A stretch of 64,000 nucleotides of DNA, from the NCBI GenBank assembly GCA_015847255.1, contig JADLZK010000423.1, positions 248,001-312,000 of the forward strand, written 5' to 3'. A program made the translations under genes and the position numbers. Origin of the DNA: Hyparrhenia diplandra (Eukaryota > Streptophyta > Magnoliopsida > Poales > Poaceae). Below, in pieces: positions 53,661 through 64,000 of this stretch (position 1 is the first letter of the stretch; each line of letters opens with the position of its first letter). Under the pieces are notes generated by a model. It saw only the letters and a program-made list of their open reading frames with translations, searched no databases and was not told the origin of the DNA.

Positions 53661-54139
53661 CACTACCGGAATCACGGCCAAAGAGTTTTTTTTTAAAAAA
53701 AAAAAATGATTCTTTCATTGCCGTGTGCTCGTATGTTTGACACTTGTTTAATTCTTTGCGAGTGCCGACCTAGCACTTTCGGCAAAAAAAAAAAAAAAAA
53801 AGAACCGATTCTTCATTGCCGTGTGCTCGTATGTTTGACACTTTCGGTGAAAATATTATTAAAAATGGTTTAATTCTTTTGCTGAGTGCTGGCTCTAGCA
53901 CTTTCGCAAAAAACTCTGTCAAAAGGTCCCACCGTCATCATGCTTTTATGCGCCGTGTGCACCGTGGACACTTTCGGCATAGACTAAAAAACACTTGGCT
54001 TAGCCTAAGCCGAGTGCCCGATATTTGGCTTTTCGGTTTAGGTGCACGTTACCGAAAACGCTGTCGTGTGACCTAAGCGAGTGTAACACTCAGCTTAGGC
54101 TTAGCGAGTGGATTGGAGCCAAAGATCGAGTCGGTAATG
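53661..54139. mobile_element. Small CACTA-like element
   Basis: The left end CACTACCGGAATCACGG is a clear CACTA terminus. The interior has repeated GAGTGCCGACCTAGCACTTTCGGC-like motifs and a duplicated tract (ATTGCCGTGTGCTCGTATGT twice, about 53718 and 53815). A possible right end, GTCGGTAATG at 54130-54139, is a weak match to TCCGGTAGTG, and no target duplication is visible, so the right boundary is uncertain. Confidence 0.55.
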
Positions 54140-55070
54140 TTTTGCATTTGCAATGCCCTGATGCAATGGAGAAGAAAGAATCATAGAAGACATGGTGCCA
54201 GTAACAGGAATTGTTGGAAAGGGTGGGCTTCCGATATCAAGACAATATCAAAGTGGTTAGATCAATGTTAAGAGTCTGATCTCTATATCTTTTTGTATTT
54301 ATATGAAGATAAACAAATTGAGTTGTCTTACGTCAAACTTTTTAGGTTTGTCCCAATTTATATAAAAAAAAAGTCCTCTCCACGTTGCAACAATTGAATG
54401 TATGCTAAGGCAGGGATCACTCAACTCTTTCCAAAATAACTTACGCCTTTAGCTCATCTGGAAATATGTGACTTCTCCGGTATGTTTGCAAACATATAGG
54501 ACTATATATATACTTTCCAAAACGATTTTTTCTATTATTTAGAATTTTATTGAGGAAAATAGTCAAATATCCATTGTGCCCTTTGCGTATTTGAATTGGT
54601 AATACACATGAGAAATTATTAGAAATGCATGCTATCTGGCTACCCCCAGCTAGTTACGCTACACCCAAGTATACAACACTAGTTTTTTTTTCTCAATGGT
54701 ATAATAATTAACATCATAGAAAAACACTTAGAAAAAAGTCAGATTAATGTCCTAATATATACTAGGTTGAATACTTGGCACACCACCACTGTGCTCGAGC
54801 AACGCTATCCCATCTTTTGGTTTACACACCAGAGCAAATCGACTATTAGAATTACTCGTTCAGTTTCCAAACTCGTAATATAAACTGTGACTTCTTATAT
54901 TCATAGGATGGAAAGGCACGGTTTTGCCTAATATACATTAAAATCCTAAGCAAACACAATATAAAATCTTTAAGTTAATAAGTTGAGAGGTATATATGTA
55001 TGTCAAAGTGAGTCCATACTGGACAAATCTGCACGCTGATTGAAATAAAAAATATATTTAATGAAGGATG
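54140..55070. other. No recognisable gene
   Basis: AT-rich. 54165-54260 is weakly similar to segment V (GCCAGTAACAGGAA, GGCTTCC). Nothing else was recognised. Confidence 0.5.
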
Positions 55071-55480
55071 TTAAGCAAGATGAAAAGGGAAAACACACAC
55101 GAGAGTTTACCCAGGTTCAGCCGCCCGTGAGGGCGTAAAACCTACATCATGCTTATAGTTTGTATTGCTTGGTGGAATAATGAGATGAAATCTAGAGGCT
55201 GTCCCTACTCGCCCTATTCATCCGGGAGCGGGGGTTACAGGTCGGATCAAGCCGACAAGATCTATCCTGATCGGTTACAATTGGGAAGTTTGTATGGAAT
55301 ACAGTAGAGCTATACAAGGCAATTATCTTGGCGCCCACGCATACGCCGTGATCTCCGTAATGGCCACCGACTTGAAGATGCCGAGGGGCTTCAGCCCTAC
55401 GGCTTTGGGCGGCCCGGAGGGCTCAGCCCAAGGTGGGCCGTGAGGGGATAGGGGTTTATCGATCCCCCACGGTATGGATT
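55071..55480. mobile_element. Transposable element fragment, class unsure
   Basis: ACGAGAGTTTACCCAGGTTC, CCGCCCGTGAGGGCGTAAAA and CCTACATCATGCTTAT is text that recurs in many grass retroelement-derived repeats, followed by CGATCCCCCACGG at 55461. I could not define termini or coding. Confidence 0.35.
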
Positions 55481-55574
55481 ATGCACGTTTTTAAATTATG
55501 CAAGTTTGTATGGATGTGATATATATGTGGCTTGTTTTAATTTTTGTTTGTCAAGGTGGAAGGAAAAAACAGAA

Positions 55575-56063
55575 ACAAAAATAAAAACTTTTGGTCAATT
55601 TGTCGAGAGCTCTTGAGATAGCCCTCGGCAAAACATCTCTCTTGAGAGCCTTATGTTACGCACTTCGGTAGAGTGACCATAGTATACCGAGCACCAGGTA
55701 AACGCTCGGTAGACTAACCATATTCTACCGAGGGCCTAACGATGGCTCTCGATGGAGTTGACGGCAGACCCACGTTTGTCTGCGGGCAAACGGGGGGCGT
55801 GAATTGTACCGAGGACGTTGATTTGCCGAGGACTGGACGCCGGTGAACTACACCTCTACCGAGAGCCTCTGTTTACCGAGGGTTTGGCTCTCGGTAAAGG
55901 AAGCCTCTACGGAGAGACTTGTTTTACCGAGTGTTAGGCTCGATCTCCACCGAGATCTTGGCTTCTCCGAGAGAGGCCATCGGTAGACGGAGACTCTACC
56001 GGCGCTAGGCCGTTGGCTCTCGGTAAACGAACCCGCTCTCGGTAGTGGTCCTGTGCGGTAGTG
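55575..56063. mobile_element. CACTA 3' part with CTCGGTA-type subterminal repeats
   Basis: More than fifteen CTCGGTA / TACCGAG motifs in both orientations lead to the terminus GTCCTGTGCGGTAGTG at 56063. The next three bases are CTG, and the paralogous empty site at 5971-5980 reads GTGCCTGGTT with a single CTG. The element therefore inserted into the duplicated F-box upstream block. The left terminus was not found. Confidence 0.75.
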
Positions 56064-56611
56064 CTGGTTTAATAACGGTGTATTTCTACGGATCACATTG
56101 CAGAACATAAAAGCAAAATGGTAACGTGCATGTTTCAACCTTCAAGTTGCGTGATAGTTCGATTTTTAGGGTGGGTTTGGCACCTTGGGGTTCTGATTCA
56201 GACTCTAGCAGCAGAACTGGCACCAAACGAGTAGAATTAATGGTAGTGTTTCATCAGCTACAGGAACCGAGAGAAACACCTCACCTTTTTTGTGCTACAT
56301 GTCTGAATTGGCTAAAATGTGGTTTCGCACCGATTCTTGTTCTAACCTTAAGTACCTCTGTTGAAATTTTATCAAGAACTAAGCGCAACAAGGCAAAACA
56401 GGTGGCATTTAAGTTATCCTTTTCTACCCAAAAACGTTTTGGATTTTTTTCAAAACATTTTTATTTACAAGACTTTATTTTTACTGAAAATACACATTTT
56501 CGAGGAACCAGAATCCAGCCTATTAGCTAAACGTCCTTGCAACTCATTAAGCCCAATGTGTGATCTTTTTCAGTTCAGCAACTAATAGGCTTCCTAAGTG
56601 GACCAGCAACT

Positions 56612-58141
56612 ATGTACTTGTTGGCGTTTGTTAATGCAAACATAGGTATAACCGCAAAAGCGCACGGATACCGTTGTAGCTTTCACCCAAGAGTATTCTA
56701 GCTATCGTATTTATCCTCGGGGAAGAAATGGTTAAAGAAGTTGATAATTAACAATCATGTACCTGCTAACTAGTAAACCGACTAAACTAAAGTGGGGGTA
56801 AAAGGTTGATTAAGAGTTTTGATAAATGACACACACAGGAGAACATCATAAAAGATAGCAGAGTAGAACAAGCTAAAATTTGGGAGGTCAACGGGAAAGG
56901 TCAAGGTTCTTATTTCCTTCTCCATTACTGTGGTTCTATTCTAGTTCATATCAAAGCAGGATAACTAAGCAAAGGTCAAACATAGCGAACACATCTTGGC
57001 ACTTCGAGCAGCGGCACCTTTTCGATTCTCGAAAAAGGCGGGAAACGGTGTCGGGTCGGGCCGCCAAAAGCTCTCTGAAAAACACCAACCTAGCACGTGG
57101 TGGAATACGAAGGCCTCGTCGGAGCTGTCACCTCCGGGGCTACCACAACTATCCGTAAGGTTGGGCGCAATCTCGGGTAAACCCTAGCCTAGACACCACG
57201 TGCGTGCTGGCGATTTCTACTCTAGCCACATATGATAACTAGAGCATTCGATCGAACGGAGATCCCATGCCAAAATATAAACACTACACTTAACCTTGAT
57301 TAGCTAAACTACTAAGGCATAAACTAAATAACCATAAAGACATTTTAGTAATTAGAGAAGATAAATATATTGAAAGTGCTAGAGTCCTACAAAAAGAGCG
57401 ATACAAGATCATACCGATCCTCAGGGACTCCTTCGAACTTGAGCATCTCTCCCTAACTCCCAACTAGACTAACTCTACAATGTTACGTCTTGGAATAGTG
57501 GTGTTGCTCTTGGTGGTGTTTGAATGAGAGGGAGAGAGCCTCCTTTTATAGGTAGAGAGAGGGGGCTCTTTGGAAGATGTCCATCCCCACATGGAAGGTG
57601 CAAACTGACCTCCTAGGGCGGTTTTCAATATAATATTTGAACAAAGGACCCCAGGAACTGTCATGTGCATGGCGGCATGCAACCGCCAAAAAGAAGGGCG
57701 GTTCGATTTGGCGGGGATCGCCCGGTTCGGCCGGAGTGGCGATCCGGCGGATCTGGGCCTGGACCCATTCGGCCACCGCCTTCTTCCGGTGGGCTTGTGG
57801 GCTAGCCTAGATCCCTAGTTTAGGGGTGCTTTGGTCCATCTTATTCACGACTTGGGCCTATTGTGTTGCACTTATTGTTGGCGTGTTTTTACGAAGTGCG
57901 CTTTTGTTATACTTTGGCGTATTCTCACTTGATTCCATGTATTTGTCCTGCAAAACATATTTCTCGGAATACAAGTGGAACTTGGTCAATAGTAAAGGTA
58001 TATGTGCTTTTTCCCGGAAAAGAAATACAAGTTGGCGGTGTAAAATGGTCGATAACGACCGCCTTGAGTACTCATGGCTGCATCTCTACACGCCAAAGCA
58101 TCTCCACAGCGTGGTCGGATCAATTAAGCTCAATGCGTGCT
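56612..58141. other. Unassigned repetitive insert
   Basis: It starts TTGTTGGCGTTTGTTAATGC with AAAGCGCACGGATACCG and CACCCAAGAGTATTC, text I associate with repetitive grass DNA of unclear class. It continues through 57000-57850 (GC-richer, no domain recognised) to TTGTTGGCGTGTTTTTACG at 57876. The near-repetition of TTGTTGGCGT at both ends may mark a boundary. 57880-58140 has no recognised feature. Confidence 0.35.
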
Positions 58142-58151
58142 CTTTTGGGTA

Positions 58152-59699
58152 GGAAAAAGTCTACTTAACCCCCAAAGCGTGGGCATCGACTACTCCTTGC
58201 CCCAACCTTTAAAAACGCTCAACAAACACATTAAACTTTAGTAAAACCGTGCAATCCAGCCCCCGGCGGTTTTGATGGGCTGTTTTGCTTACGTGGCGTA
58301 CAACGTGGAGGCGGTTTTGCCACGGTGAGCGCAAGAGATGGATTCAGTGTCTTGAATCGAACCGGTGGGTGGGCCTAACATGTGCTACTCTCATCGACGG
58401 TCCCAACCTGTCATCGCCACCTCTAGCTAGGGGCGGCCTCTTTGCTGCTAGGCACCGCGGACCGTCGCTCACGGGGTAGGCCGTCGCATCCCTCGCGCCC
58501 GTGGTCGCGCCGCCCGGCGCTCATGCCTCGTACAGTGAGGGATGGAGCCGCTGGGAGGATGGATGAGCCGCTGCCTGCATGGATCTTTCTGGTGGCTGGC
58601 GCGGAGTGGGAAACGGCGCCGAGGACACATGCGGGGCGCGCTCTCCGCCGGACGCGGGCGCCCGCCTCGTGGACAAAGGAAGCGCGGGCGCTATTGCACC
58701 CTCTCGTGGGAGCATGGGTCGTCGGCGCAGCTCGCCGCGTGTGTGGGTCACCGGCGTGAGGGCGACCACTAGCTCCTCGTTGAGGACCGCGTGCGCGACG
58801 CGATCCTGTCCCAGGGGAACCCTACGGCCGAGAAGACCAAGGCGGCGGGGGAAGCTGAGCGAGGCGGCGCCGAGGAATGGGAGGAAGACCAAGGGAAGAA
58901 GGGTGCCGTGAAGGCGACCATCATGATGTACCCGGCGTTGTCGTCGTCAAGAACGGCCTCGAAATGACCACTTCGTCACCGACGCGTGCAGCTGGTCTGC
59001 CCGACGGCGGGCGGAGCATCCACCGACCGCAACTCTTGGGTCTACTCCTACAAGAAAACCAACGCCCGATCGCGTCTCCTTCATCAACACGGTAATATAT
59101 TCGCTTTAGTTTCATCGACCCGGTCGGCTAAAATGTATACCTAGGTGCGATCGGCAATGGCGCCGGCAGAGCTACCTCCCGACAAGGCGCCCTCGACCTG
59201 CGTCTGGCGCGACGGCGAGCCGTGGAGCCTCGTGGCAGCGGTCGCGGCGAGCTCAGGGCTGGGACCGCGTCTATGACTACGACTACTACAGCGACCTGGG
59301 CAACCCGGACAAGGAGGAGCACGCTTCGGCCGGTGCTCGGCGGCGGCACCTCCATGTCGGCAGTCGGTCGGGCGAGTCAAGCCAAGCGGGGCGTAGCCGC
59401 GGGGGCGCGATCTTGAAGACATAGGCGGCTCGCCCGCGGCGACGCAGACGGTTGGGCGCGTTCCTTACAGCTAGGGCCCACCCGTCAGTCCGATTCAGCA
59501 CACTAGGAATCCATCCTTTGCGCCACCGTGTCAAAACAGCTCCACATTGGCAGCCACGTAAGCAAAACAGCCCATCAAAACCGGCCAGGGGGTGGATTGC
59601 ACGGTTTACCAAAGTTTAATGTGTTCGTTGTGCGCTTTTAAAGGTTGTGGCAAGGAGTAGTCACAGCCCCATAGTTTGGGGGTTAAGTAGACTTTTTCC
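58152..59699. mobile_element. Pack-MULE with 9-bp target duplication
   Basis: Long inverted repeats of about 170 bp begin GGAAAAAGTCTACTTAACCC at 58152, and their complement ends at 59699. Shared inner text includes ACTACTCCTTGCC, CACATTAAACTTT, ACCGTGCAATCCA and TTTTGATGGGCTGTTTTGC. TTTTGGGTA is duplicated exactly at 58143-58151 and 59700-59708, the 9-bp signature of Mutator. The interior has no transposase. It carries GC-rich gene-like DNA including a lipoxygenase fragment. Confidence 0.93.
58900..59370 (+). pseudogene. Captured lipoxygenase gene fragment in Pack-MULE
   Basis: Frame 59257-59325 reads GWDRVYDYDYYSDLGNPDK followed, after a single-base frame change, by RPVLGG at about 59327. 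This is the signature near the start of the catalytic domain of plant lipoxygenases (DRVYDYDVYNDLGxPD...RPVLGG). Upstream, 59030-59091 gives WVYSYKK and DRVSFINT, the matching preceding segment, then GTAATATAT as donor and TACCTAG near 59144 as acceptor. The intron was therefore captured with genomic DNA. A PLAT-like stretch (NDHFVTDA near 58965) may precede it. Frames are broken and no iron ligands are included, so it is a non-functional fragment. The first 400 bp of cargo (58440-58860) are unidentified. Confidence 0.75.
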
Positions 59700-60479
59700 T
59701 TTTGGGTACAACTCGACTATCTCTAGTTTCAGTAGTCATGGAAGCATCTTTCATAATAGGAAACTTGTCCATTATTCTAAGTATGCAACAACGCAAATTG
59801 AGTTATTATCATACTAAATTTACAAGATTTTTTTACTAAAAAAACACATTTTCGAGGAACTAGAATCCAGGCTATTAGCTCATTAGCCTTGCAATGCAAC
59901 TCATATTGTGCTCTTTTTAGTTCAGAAACCAATAGGCTTCCTAAGTCCTGGATCGGCAACTATGTCACTCATATTAAGCTCAATGCGTGCTCTGTTTGGG
60001 TTCAACTCGGCTATCTCTAGTTTCAGCAGTAATCTTGGAAGCATCTTTCTTAATAGGAAACTTGTCCATTATTCCAGTATGCAACAAAGCAAATTGAGTT
60101 ATTAGCAGACAATGGACCACAAATTCAGGGTTCAGACATCAAACTTCAGATAGTTAAGAGTTGCAAACCTAGCAACAGCCGTAGGGGCCAGGGGGGCGCA
60201 GGGCTCCAGATGGCCGGAATGGGAGACCGGGACCGTCGCTGCCTGCCTCCGCGGGATGCCGAGCAGCGAGCGCAGAGGGAGGGGTGATGCCGAGCAGCGA
60301 GGTCGAGGAGCCGCCGGCTGCCTCGCGCAGGCGCAATCGCAATCTTAAGTCTTAACCCCACCTGAGCCCATTGTCTGCGATAATACGTTTTCAGCCCATA
60401 CGCAGTTTCAGCGAGCACGGCCCACATCTACCTCTGATATGCCTGCTGCCCTGTTTTCCCTTCTGCAGGTTCGTGGAGG

Positions 60480-61107
60480 CCTGTTGTCGGACAAGCAACA
60501 GTTCCTCCCATTTACCGCTTCAAGAACCTAAACGAGCCTTCAATGGAAATGCATTCACCTGCTTTGCAGAACGCCGTTCCCGACTTTCCAACATCTCCAC
60601 AAAAGCATTAGCAGGTCAGGGATAAACTCAGAAGGATTCTACCCAAAATCGGCAGAGACCAATCCGGCCCCGGACGAACCAGCACTTGTTCATCAGGTAA
60701 AGCCCAGAACTCCCTCATTGCTACTCTGAGATTGTGAGCATGAGGGCATTCACATATCCGCAAAGTTTACAGCAACTCTGATTTTCCTGGTGCCTGTATT
60801 GGTTATTGGCCCTTGTGGAGGAAAGGCCATTGCTAAGCTAGCTTAGCTTCCACCCAAAAATCATTACTTTGGATGGAACATCCGCACTCCAGATACATTT
60901 CCACATTTTACGAATTCCGTCAGGTTGAGTATTGCTACCTACATCTTCAGAGTTCTGTTGGAGCCTCATGGCCAGCCTCTGTAGGCGTTTCTGACAGAAA
61001 TTTTTCTTATTTAGCTGCAGACGCCGTCCCTTAATCGGATCGAATTTCGTGCGTTCTTGAGTAAATTGGAAATGGGGATTCCGCTGTACTGTACCCCAAC
61101 AAAACAT
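60480..61107 (-). pseudogene. LINE fragment (zf-RVT region), antisense, copy in block 2
   Basis: The minus-strand frame at 60838-60907 reads MWKCIWSADVPSKVMIFGWK, the classic start of zf-RVT in plant LINEs. 60520-60720 corresponds to 7790-8010, the following segment. Because both blocks carry it, the LINE insertion predates the duplication. Confidence 0.75.
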
Positions 61108-61322
61108 TTTCTTAAAAACTTATTTTTGATTCTTTTTTTCGCAATTTCTTATTGTTCAGACAATTTATGTGTGAGTTGGAGCCGGATTATGAGTTGCAAT
61201 CGAACCGGACTCTAAGGTGTTCTAAGTTGTAATCGAACAGGATTCAGAGGTGTTCTTTGGTACGTACGTACATATACATGGAACTGGGGATTTCTATTTT
61301 GTTTGGTCATCTTATAAATATA

Positions 61323-61630
61323 GGCAGTGTTTAGATCCTTAAAATTTTATACCCAAAACTATCACATCGATGCAAGGAGCACTAAATCTAGTCAAAATAA
61401 AAAACTGATTGCACCATCAGCTTATAAATCATGAGGCGAATCTAATGAGCCTCGTCGTTTTACAAATTAATTAAGTTTAACAAATTAGTCCTCGTCGTTT
61501 TACAGACTGAATCTATAATCTATAATTTATTTTATAATTGGACCATACATGTTTGATACCTTAAACGTACATATACCACAATATTCGATATAATATTTTA
61601 CAACCCACTTTACAGGATCCAAACACACCC
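61323..61630. mobile_element. Tourist-like MITE
   Basis: GGCAGTGTTTAGATCC and GGATCCAAACACACCC are inverted ends with ATA on each side (61320-61322, 61631-61633). The interior carries a doubled CCTCGTCGTTTTACA. It stands exactly at the end of duplicated block 2. Confidence 0.75.
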
Positions 61631-61886
61631 ATATATAGTATATAAATGGTGGGAATTTCAAGCATTTATCTTTTTTTTCCTAACGCGTTTGATGAGAATT
61701 AACGTGGCTCCGTAGGAGCCTCCAATTAGTAATAATAAGATATAAGATAGATATAGATGCAGTGTGACTTGTTCAGTATTGTATAGTGCTGAACGAAGCT
61801 GAGAACGTGTTAGTGGAACGAAGATCTTGCATGGATGCTGCATAGGTATGCCTTAGGTGAGGATCGTCGCGCTAGCTGTCGACGGT

Positions 61887-62270
61887 GGCTTTTTTTTTTT
61901 TCTCAATCACTCAAGAGATTTGCGTGTCTTTGTATTAAAAAAATAAGGTTTGTTACATCATTGGTGTGTTATAAATAAGCATTTGAAGCCTTAGGCTCTA
62001 AATCACTCGCAGTGTTTAGCCTTTAACGTCTGCCAGAACTTAATTGAGTTTAAACGCCAAATGTACGGTACCAACAGAGCTCAAGGCTGGCATTGTATCA
62101 GCCGCGTACTGAACCAGAACCAGGGCCAGCTGCTCGCCATTACAATAAGTAGACGTAGTACGTGTGTATAGTCGGTCATTAAGAATCGTACTGGAAGTAG
62201 TAGGTGCCGTCTGAATTCCAAGGAACTCTGAGGATCTAGACAAAAGCAACCTCATCACTTTTCTTAGATT
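61887..62270 (-). mobile_element. LINE 3' end, reversed
   Basis: A T-run (61890-61901) is followed by CTCAATCACTCAAGAGATTT and GTGTCTTTGTATT. The complement, AATACAAAGACACGCAAATC...GAGAAAAAA, is the well-known tail of a grass LINE family. The upstream end of the fragment is uncertain. Confidence 0.55.
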
Positions 62271-62920
62271 TTGAGATTTTAAAAATGTATTAGTTAAAAT
62301 TCCTCTAAAATATTAAGGAGGATTCAGGAGGATGAGATTTTCATGATTGTGAGATCTTTTTCTATTCAGATTCTTAGATTCCGGAGTATTAAACCGGGGC
62401 TTGTGATCATTGTACTGGAGTATTAATGAACCTGTTCCATGGCACAACCGACACCTAACATGAGCAGCAGCAGGGTTTCAAGTCATCCACCAAATCACCT
62501 GATCTACGCCGTACGTACGGAATGTCGGAAACAATTAATATGGTAATAATGTGTGCCTATCTGACCATAGTAGATGGTAGATGGAGGGCTTGAGGGGGCC
62601 TCCCAACAAGATACTCTAGCTAAGCTACACTCCCTCCATCAAATGAAAGATTATAATTCTGAAGCAATTTGAAGTTTGATTAAAATAGTAACATTTAAAA
62701 TATAAAATAAGTGACATTAAATTAACTTTTGAAATATTTTTTTATAAACTTGTACAAATATCATAGTTGTATTTTTGTTGACATTTGGATATTTGACTAT
62801 TATACATATATATGGAGGAGACAAAACATCAAGCAAAATCAGTTGATGAGTTTGTCGCTCAACTTGCACGATTCCTTATTAATCTACTCGTATCATGCGT
62901 CCGTGGCCCACTCCAATCTA
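62271..62920. other. No recognisable gene
   Basis: AT-rich. CTCCCTCCATCAAATGAAAG at 62630 is a single Stowaway-like end without a partner, probably a broken MITE. Confidence 0.45.
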
Positions 62921-63127
62921 CTCCCTTCGTCCCAAAACATGTGATCTTTTAAGTTTGGACATGAGAATTAAGGATGAGTGAAAACGTATATGGTGCACAG
63001 AAAACTAGAGAGATAGAGTGATGTACAGAGAAAAGAAAAGGAGTGTATATATTGAAAAGTGAGAAGACCAAATATTTTGAGAACAATTTTCAAACTTTCA
63101 TGCACACATATTTTGCAACCAACGGAG
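62921..63127. mobile_element. Stowaway MITE
   Basis: CTCCCTTCGTCCCAAAACAT starts after TA (62919-62920). The right end CAACGGAG is followed by TA (63128-63129). 207 bp, AT-rich. Confidence 0.7.
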
Positions 63128-63404
63128 TATATGCCGTAGGCCCTTAGGCCAGTAACTTTCTTTCCTCTTTTTTTGTTTTAAATAAATAAAATACACTATG
63201 ATCCTTAATTTTTTTATAGATTCTCACTTGAATCCTCGTAATAATAAAGTGTCTATCTGTGTCCTCAATCTGTCGTAGACTTTCGACTTGATCCTCCAAC
63301 TAAGAAATGACCGTTTCGGTTCTTTAACTAATGTTGCCTACAGGCTTGTGCCAGCGTAGATGAAACCAAGTCTAACTTGTAGTAAAAACTGCCAAAGGAT
63401 GTTG

Positions 63405-63545
63405 GGTTCGGTTGGTTACACCAGCCAGCCTAACTCTAGAGGCACCCTCAGGTCCTGAGTTCGAATCGGTGGGAGCGAATTTCAGGATGGGGCATTATTT
63501 AAAAAAAACCAAAAATATAAGGGTAGGGGTTCCCTTCCTGACTTT
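63405..63545 (+). mobile_element. tRNA-derived SINE (Au-like)
   Basis: GGTTCGGTTGGTTACACC resembles a Pol III A box region, and GAGTTCGAATCGG about 50 bp later is a B box (GGTTCGAATCC type). GGGAGCGAATTTCAGG and an A-rich stretch follow, the layout of Au-type plant SINEs. No cloverleaf can be drawn, so it is not a tRNA gene. Confidence 0.6.
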
Positions 63546-63780
63546 GGTCAAAAAAACTTGTAGTAGAAACCGAACTTTCCCTCTTTCCTCCGTGTGCACT
63601 CCATCCTTTGTCTCCCTACAGTTGGTGCACCCACAAACCTTGTGGCTACGTCTGCGCCATGGAGCACACAAACCTGGTTAATTAAGGTTTCACAGCAGTT
63701 ATGTAATGTTGTCTTTTATAATGAATGCTTTATGTTTTATGTTAAATTTCTATTCTTTGTGGTATTTAATAGCATTTGTG

Positions 63781-64000
63781 GGACCCATGGCTAAAGCGGA
63801 GATCTATCTTGTAGACAATGGCACCACCAACACAATACTTAGGGAGACCAAATATTTCCAAACCTTGACTAAGAAAAACGAAAATATCATGACCATTGCC
63901 TGCAGTAATGCTCATATGTAGGGACTAGGAGTGCTGCACTGGTTCTCCCTATGGGTACACAAATCTTTGTGAAAGATGCATTGTTGTATCGTCACTCAAA
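63781..64000 (+). pseudogene. Copia pol fragment (protease/pre-integrase region), runs off window
   Basis: The frame reads AEIYLVDNGTTNTILRETKY, then FQTLTKKNENIMTIACSNAH, and after a frame change at about 63917 GTRSAALVLPMGTQIFVKDA. This is the retropepsin-like segment of Ty1/Copia polyproteins with DNGTT in place of the usual D-S/G-G-x-x motif. Frame break and stop (TAG 63919) indicate decay. The rest of pol would lie beyond 64000. No LTR was seen upstream. Confidence 0.7.

Larger units (their letters stand above)
56064..61322 (+). repeat. Duplicated F-box upstream block, copy 2 (gene missing)
   Basis: Counterpart of 5971-8758, from CTGGTTTAATAACGG to TTTGGTCATCTTATAAATATA. It is expanded by foreign DNA at 56612-58140 and by the Pack-MULE. 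A local duplication also repeats the AACTCGACTATCTCTAG... AAATTGAGTTATTA stretch (59708-59813 and 59999-60103). At 61323, where copy 1 continues into the F-box ATG, a MITE starts and no F-box sequence follows. Confidence 0.8.

Noticed and set aside
55071..55480. Solo LTR
   Set aside because: The familiar repetitive text is present, but no TG...CA ends with a flanking 5-bp duplication could be identified, so only a fragment of unsure class is recorded.
63405..63480. tRNA gene
   Set aside because: A- and B-box-like strings are present, but no acceptor stem or cloverleaf can be formed; it fits a SINE head.
1..64000. CRISPR array, bacterial operon or organellar insertion
   Set aside because: No regularly spaced short repeats with unique spacers, no ribosome-binding-site/operon pattern, and no recognisable plastid or mitochondrial gene. 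All features are those of a grass nuclear genome.

Overview
This is plant nuclear DNA, almost certainly from a grass (Poaceae). The signs are Stowaway and Tourist MITEs, CACTA elements with GCCGAGTGC- or CTCGGTA-type subterminal repeats, MULEs carrying GC-rich gene pieces, grass-type LINE 3' tails, an NLR of monocot type and GT-AG introns. There is no bacterial or organellar signature, and I recognised no tRNA or rRNA gene. Most of the window is nested transposable elements around two host gene families: F-box/LRR genes and one NLR disease-resistance-type gene.

Layout. (1) 1-5082: 3' part of a CACTA transposon with a decayed TNP2-like transposase and an Ulp1-like protease, ending in subterminal repeats and a TIR. 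(2) 5971-12900: an F-box neighbourhood. A duplicated upstream block carries a Tourist MITE, a MULE-like insert and a LINE fragment. F-box copy 1 is truncated and copy 2 is nearly intact. (3) 13127-24536: a complete LTR retrotransposon with 3.8-kb LTRs and TSD AGCCC. It has no gag-pol but carries two diverged copies of one unknown protein. (4) 24537-28760: a Gypsy LTR/gag fragment fused to F-box pseudogene copy 3, then a reversed LINE tail. (5) 30174-42212, minus strand: a seven-exon NLR gene. After the LRR exon, four further phase-compatible exons encode a repetitive acidic linker and two related small domains that look like linker-histone (H15) winged helices. I regard this possible NLR with an integrated domain as the most interesting object here. 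The gene carries two single-base frameshifts, a MITE inside the LRR exon and a LINE in an intron. (6) 42195-54200: a locally amplified array of blocks that begins in the NLR promoter and first codons and is riddled with MITEs, CACTA remnants, LINE tails and a Harbinger-like element. (7) 53661-56063: CACTA ends. (8) 56064-61322: a second copy of the F-box upstream block without its gene, hit by a Pack-MULE carrying a lipoxygenase gene fragment. (9) 61323-64000: MITEs, a LINE tail, a tRNA-derived SINE and a Copia pol fragment running off the window.

Several duplications give natural empty sites, so insertion boundaries and target duplications of a Stowaway, two Tourist-like MITEs, a Harbinger-like element and a CACTA can be read directly by comparing paralogous copies. 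The only candidates for functional host genes are F-box copy 2 (one frameshifting deletion before its first intron) and the NLR (two frameshifts). Both may be recent pseudogenes, or need sequence verification. All homology calls come from recognising motifs by eye. No database search was run.
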